From positions 1 through 64,000 of the forward strand of contig JAYTJE010000028.1 of NCBI GenBank assembly GCA_043731355.1: DNA of 64,000 bases. Reading direction: 5' to 3'. The translations under genes were made by a program, and so were the position numbers. The DNA is from GWC2-56-14 sp043731355. Lineage in GTDB: Bacteria > Nitrospirota > UBA9217. Numbering within the stretch: the stretch's first letter is position 1; each line of letters begins with the position of its first letter. Below the pieces are notes generated by a model. That model did no database searches. It had not been told where the DNA came from and saw only the letters and a list, made by a program, of their open reading frames with translations. This document shows positions 60,773-64,000 of this stretch, piece by piece.

Positions 60773-63511
60773 ATGAATAGGAAATTATACCTGATGGGCG
60801 CGGTTATTCTGGCAACACTGCTGCTTCTGTTGCCTGGCGCCGGCTATGCGGCCCCTTCGCTGATCGGCGCTGTTACGGATGCCGTGGATAGACCTGCCTC
60901 TGTTGCTCTGGACTCGCAAGGAAATATCTATGTCTCCGAGACGGCAAACGACCTGCTGAAGGTATACAGCCGAAAAGGCAAGCTGCTGAAACAGCTAAGT
61001 ATTCAACGCCCGCTTGGTGTGGCGGTTGATGCCTCGGGTTCTCTCTATGTAGGTTCCGGAGGGAGGCGCGCTGTAGATGTGTACGCTCCCGATTATACCT
61101 ATGTCCGCAGTCTTGGCGCAGGGAAGGGTGAAGTCTCCCGGCCGGGATCAATAGCAGTGGATGGGGCTGGAAGGGTGTATGTGCTTGACGCTGCGACGAG
61201 TATGGTCCGCGTGTATGATGCTTCAACCGCGCTGATGCTCTTCGCGTTCGGCGGCAGCGGCGCCACAGACGGTCTTTTCAACAGACCGATGGCGCTCGCC
61301 GTAAGCGACACTCTTGGCGAGATATATGTTGCCGAGCTCCGGAAGACGGTAATCTCCAGCGGCGCTACCATAGATGGGGCAAAAATTCAGGTGTTCGACA
61401 AAGCGGGCGCCTTTAAGAGGTCGTTCGGTGACTATGGCCTCGAAGCGGGGAAAATCGGCAAACCGGTCGGTATGGCTTTAGACGGCTCCGGTAATATTTT
61501 TATCCTTGATCTCATTCAGGGCGCTGCGCTTTCTTTTGATGCAACGGCGGGGACCTTCAACAATACCGCGCTGTATAAGACGGTAAGCTCGATGCCTCTC
61601 GGAATCGCGATTGGTAAAAACAAGATCGCTTATGTATCGCAGGCAAACGCCCGGATCATAGATATCTATGGACTTGACGGCTACACGACCATGGATGAGA
61701 CGCCAACTGCCCTGACCTTCGAAAGTAAACAGCTGAGCGCAAACGCTCAGGCGCAAACTGTTACGATCACTAACGCTGGAAATGGTTCTTTAGGATGGAC
61801 AGCAGCGGCTGATAGTGACTGGATAACCCTGGGTGCAATGAGCGGGATCGCGGGTCCGAGCAGTTCAAGCAGCCTTGTTGTTGGTACGAACAATGCGAAC
61901 CTGAAAGCGGGCACGTATCAGGGTGTGGTAACGGTAACTGCTGATTTCGGCCAAATAGATAAGATTCCCGTAACCCTTACGGTGACTCCCGCGGCGACGA
62001 TTGGCTTCAGCAATGGATCGATTGCTGTTGTAGCCAAAACTGGCAAAACGCCGGCTGCGCAGCCGATAACGATCAATGTGCAGAATGCCGCCTCGCTTCC
62101 CTGGACGGCTTCTTCTGATGCTTCCTGGCTTGGCCTTTCCACGGCCAGCGGCACCGCGACCACGGTATCGGCCCTCTTTATTAATATGACGAATATCGCG
62201 CCCGGAACGTATACCGGGCATATCACGCTTTCTGCGCCGGGCGCAATCGGAAACGGGGGCAAGCTGACCGTCAGTCTCACGGTGACGCAGGGTACCAGGA
62301 TCAGCGTGACCTCGAATATCCCGGATGCCCGGTTTACGGTTGCTGGTGCTACCACCTCCTATACGGGTTCCGGCACGACATGGAGCGTCGAGGGGGCCCC
62401 TCTGGGTGATTACACCATTACCTTTGATGCGGTAAACGGATATCGCAGACCTCTTTCTCAGACGATAAGCCTGAACGATGCGGAGGTTACCGCCACGGGA
62501 AACTATCGTTCTTTGGCTGATATCGCTGACCGCACGAATATCATTGCAGGCAGGGAAGATCATGAGAATAACAGCTCGAAAATAAAAATTTACAAGAACG
62601 ACGGGACCCCGGTTGCCGCTCAGGTGTCTTTTGGCGCGGATGGCAAATCCGGCGCGCTCGCGGCGTCGGCGGATGTTGATGGAGACGGCACGGCGGAGCT
62701 TATCGTGGTAAGCCGCGTTGGCGCGAACAAACCCTCCGTTGTGCGGGTGCTTAAATCCGATGGGACCATGCTGGCTGAGTTTGCGCCCTATGCGATGCCC
62801 GGCGGTATTAACGTGGCAGCGGGCGATCTGAACGGCGATGGCAGAGCGGAGCTTGTGGTCGCCCCCGCGGGGAACGAGAGAAGCGCCCCGGTCAAAGTAT
62901 ATGCCTACCAGGCGGATGCAAAAGCACTGGTGGCGACAGGAATTGAACTTACCACGTTTGGATACGATCAGGCCGTTGTAGTCGCTGTTGCGGATACGAC
63001 GGGCAATGCGGCGCCGAAGCTTATTGCCGCGTCGCAGCAGGTTATGAGCGTCTGGACGATTGATTCAACAAAGGGCGCGGGAAACTGGACAGCCTCGCTG
63101 CTGAACGACTTCAAGTTCATTGCCAGGGGAGAGGCTTCACTCTCGGCCGGAGATGTTGACGGCGACGGCACGGATGAAATCATTGTCGGTGAAGGCCCGG
63201 GCGTCGTCAAAGCCTCCTCGTATAATTCCGCATCAAGAGTTATGCTATTTAAAACCGACGGTACTTCGGTCGGTGGGTTTGCCCCCTTCGCAAACTTTCC
63301 TTACGGCGTGAGCGTGGCGGCGGCCGATCTGACCGGCGACGGCATTGCTGAAGTGGTTGTCGGGTCCGGCGAGGCTCAACGCTCGTCAAAAAACAATAAA
63401 ACGTCAAAAGTCAGCATCTTTAACGCGGCGGGAAAACTGTTGAAAACCATAACGCCCTACGCAAATTCGCACAGCGGTGTTAATGTCACGGTTGGAGAGA
63501 TGGGATTATGA
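60773..63511 (+). CDS. Large secreted protein: NHL propeller, BACON and FG-GAP domains
   Basis: About 912 residues from ATG 60773 (GGAGGTGAGT upstream). Signal peptide LMGAVILATLLLLLPGAGYA. An N-terminal NHL propeller (about 30-305; NIYVSETANDLLKVYSRKG, RVYVLDAATSMVRVYD) is followed by two BACON-type domains (about 315-410 and 415-510; GSLGWTAAADSDWITLG, LPWTASSDASWLGLS), a short beta domain, and a C-terminal propeller with four FG-GAP calcium loops (DVDGDGTAE, DLNGDGRAE, DVDGDGTDE, DLTGDGIAE). BACON and FG-GAP domains usually bind glycans or proteins outside the cell. It resembles an enlarged counterpart of the lipoprotein at 44013. Confidence 0.9.
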   Translation: MNRKLYLMGAVILATLLLLLPGAGYAAPSLIGAVTDAVDRPASVALDSQGNIYVSETANDLLKVYSRKGKLLKQLSIQRPLGVAVDASGSLYVGSGGRRAVDVYAPDYTYVRSLGAGKGEVSRPGSIAVDGAGRVYVLDAATSMVRVYDASTALMLFAFGGSGATDGLFNRPMALAVSDTLGEIYVAELRKTVISSGATIDGAKIQVFDKAGAFKRSFGDYGLEAGKIGKPVGMALDGSGNIFILDLIQGAALSFDATAGTFNNTALYKTVSSMPLGIAIGKNKIAYVSQANARIIDIYGLDGYTTMDETPTALTFESKQLSANAQAQTVTITNAGNGSLGWTAAADSDWITLGAMSGIAGPSSSSSLVVGTNNANLKAGTYQGVVTVTADFGQIDKIPVTLTVTPAATIGFSNGSIAVVAKTGKTPAAQPITINVQNAASLPWTASSDASWLGLSTASGTATTVSALFINMTNIAPGTYTGHITLSAPGAIGNGGKLTVSLTVTQGTRISVTSNIPDARFTVAGATTSYTGSGTTWSVEGAPLGDYTITFDAVNGYRRPLSQTISLNDAEVTATGNYRSLADIADRTNIIAGREDHENNSSKIKIYKNDGTPVAAQVSFGADGKSGALAASADVDGDGTAELIVVSRVGANKPSVVRVLKSDGTMLAEFAPYAMPGGINVAAGDLNGDGRAELVVAPAGNERSAPVKVYAYQADAKALVATGIELTTFGYDQAVVVAVADTTGNAAPKLIAASQQVMSVWTIDSTKGAGNWTASLLNDFKFIARGEASLSAGDVDGDGTDEIIVGEGPGVVKASSYNSASRVMLFKTDGTSVGGFAPFANFPYGVSVAAADLTGDGIAEVVVGSGEAQRSSKNNKTSKVSIFNAAGKLLKTITPYANSHSGVNVTVGEMGL

Positions 63512-63540
63512 TGCGCATAATGCACGAAGGAGCGGCGACT

Positions 63541-64000
63541 ATGAAGAAATCGAATTACATACTGATTTCACTCTTACTACTCATTGGCATATTCTGTGCC
63601 GCGAGCGTGTCTTATGCGCTTGATGCGCCGCATACTCCTGTCGGCGTCGCCGGTTACGACGTCAACTGTGCCTATTGTCACTACCCATTGACTGCCGCCA
63701 CTCCAGCGTGGGCCACGGCTGCTCCTCCCGCGGGGAGCACTAAGCTGAACCAGCTTTGTCTGACTTGTCATAATCCCAGTAATGGCATACCGGTCGCGAA
63801 GTTTGCGGATGTACAAACCCATTCCAGCTACGTGACCAATCCCACGGATACTTTACGCATCGGCGTCTATCTCATGGAATGCCGCACCTGTCACAACCCG
63901 CACCTTCAGAATCAGATGAGGGCGCTTCCCGCGGACGGCAATTTGGATTTCGGCACGACGACTAATGTAACCGCTACCTTGCTGTCAGACAGCACCAAGA
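63541..64000 (+). CDS. Secreted multiheme c-type cytochrome, cut by window edge
   Basis: The first 153 residues are visible, running off the end without a stop. Signal peptide SNYILISLLLLIGIFCAASVSYA, then heme sites CAYCH (about 43-47), CLTCH (about 74-78) and CRTCH (about 114-118), the last followed by NPH. The start is ATG 63541 with AAGGAG upstream; ATG 63508 overlapping the previous stop is less likely. The heme count of the full protein is unknown. It is the third cytochrome of the region. Confidence 0.9.
   Translation, partial: MKKSNYILISLLLLIGIFCAASVSYALDAPHTPVGVAGYDVNCAYCHYPLTAATPAWATAAPPAGSTKLNQLCLTCHNPSNGIPVAKFADVQTHSSYVTNPTDTLRIGVYLMECRTCHNPHLQNQMRALPADGNLDFGTTTNVTATLLSDSTK

Overview
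The window looks like a piece of a chromosome from a Gram-negative, probably anaerobic bacterium of the Nitrospirota / Desulfobacterota type. The lineage is inferred from content only: several secreted c-type multiheme cytochromes, sigma-54 promoters, an NtrY-like kinase, a ferredoxin-fused EtfA, larB/larC and a moderately high G+C. No rRNA or other phylogenetic anchor is present. No phage, transposase or CRISPR array is visible, and most of the sequence is dense housekeeping DNA.

Region 1 to 9.3 kb is almost all minus strand: a BrnT-type toxin with the first codons of its antitoxin at the edge, rsmI, nadE, larC and larB (nickel-pincer cofactor; LarB and NadE use the same dinucleotide, NaAD), gpsA, a zinc alcohol dehydrogenase and an LsrF-like aldolase/thiolase. 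From 9.4 to 14.2 kb the genes are mixed: a C-GCAxxG-C-C protein, a YdcF-type protein, a MarR-DoxX operon with a consensus promoter and operator, tRNA-Ala(CGC), a glycine-rich secreted protein built from three repeats, and a 43-residue lipoprotein.

Region 14.3 to 28 kb is a long minus-strand run. It contains purN, purM, a radical SAM gene, and a lipid operon yceD-rpmF-plsX-fabH-acyl-CoA dehydrogenase-etfB-etfA-fabD-(periplasmic protein)-fabG-acpP-fabF-rnc. The operon starts at a perfect sigma-70 promoter. The beta-oxidation-type enzymes inside a fatty acid synthesis operon are unusual.

Region 28 to 42.6 kb holds an MFS exporter, bioA, an HtrA protease, a PIN/TRAM protein, yebC-ruvC-ruvA-ruvB, queH, a SpoIID-like protein and four related membrane-TPR proteins. 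A four-helix-bundle (S23/IVP-type) gene sits between ruvA and ruvB inside an array of 7-8 bp tandem repeats. The same array without the gene lies before yebC, and a second gene-plus-array copy lies at 58.6-59.4 kb.

Region 42.6 to 64 kb carries two related electron-transfer loci around ordinary genes. The first has a tetraheme cytochrome, a beta-propeller lipoprotein, a PpiC-type isomerase and a large outer-membrane protein. The second has a tetraheme cytochrome, a propeller/BACON/FG-GAP protein and a further multiheme cytochrome cut by the window edge. Three sigma-54 promoters with shared upstream motifs link them. Between the two loci lie a glycosyltransferase, a diguanylate cyclase, an OmpA-like protein, an aminotransferase, LysM and lipoprotein genes, an NtrY-like kinase, a rhodanese and an Ogg2-type glycosylase.

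A recurring theme is that many intergenic gaps contain short self-complementary tandem repeats of several families, some of which run into coding ends (rnc, bioA).
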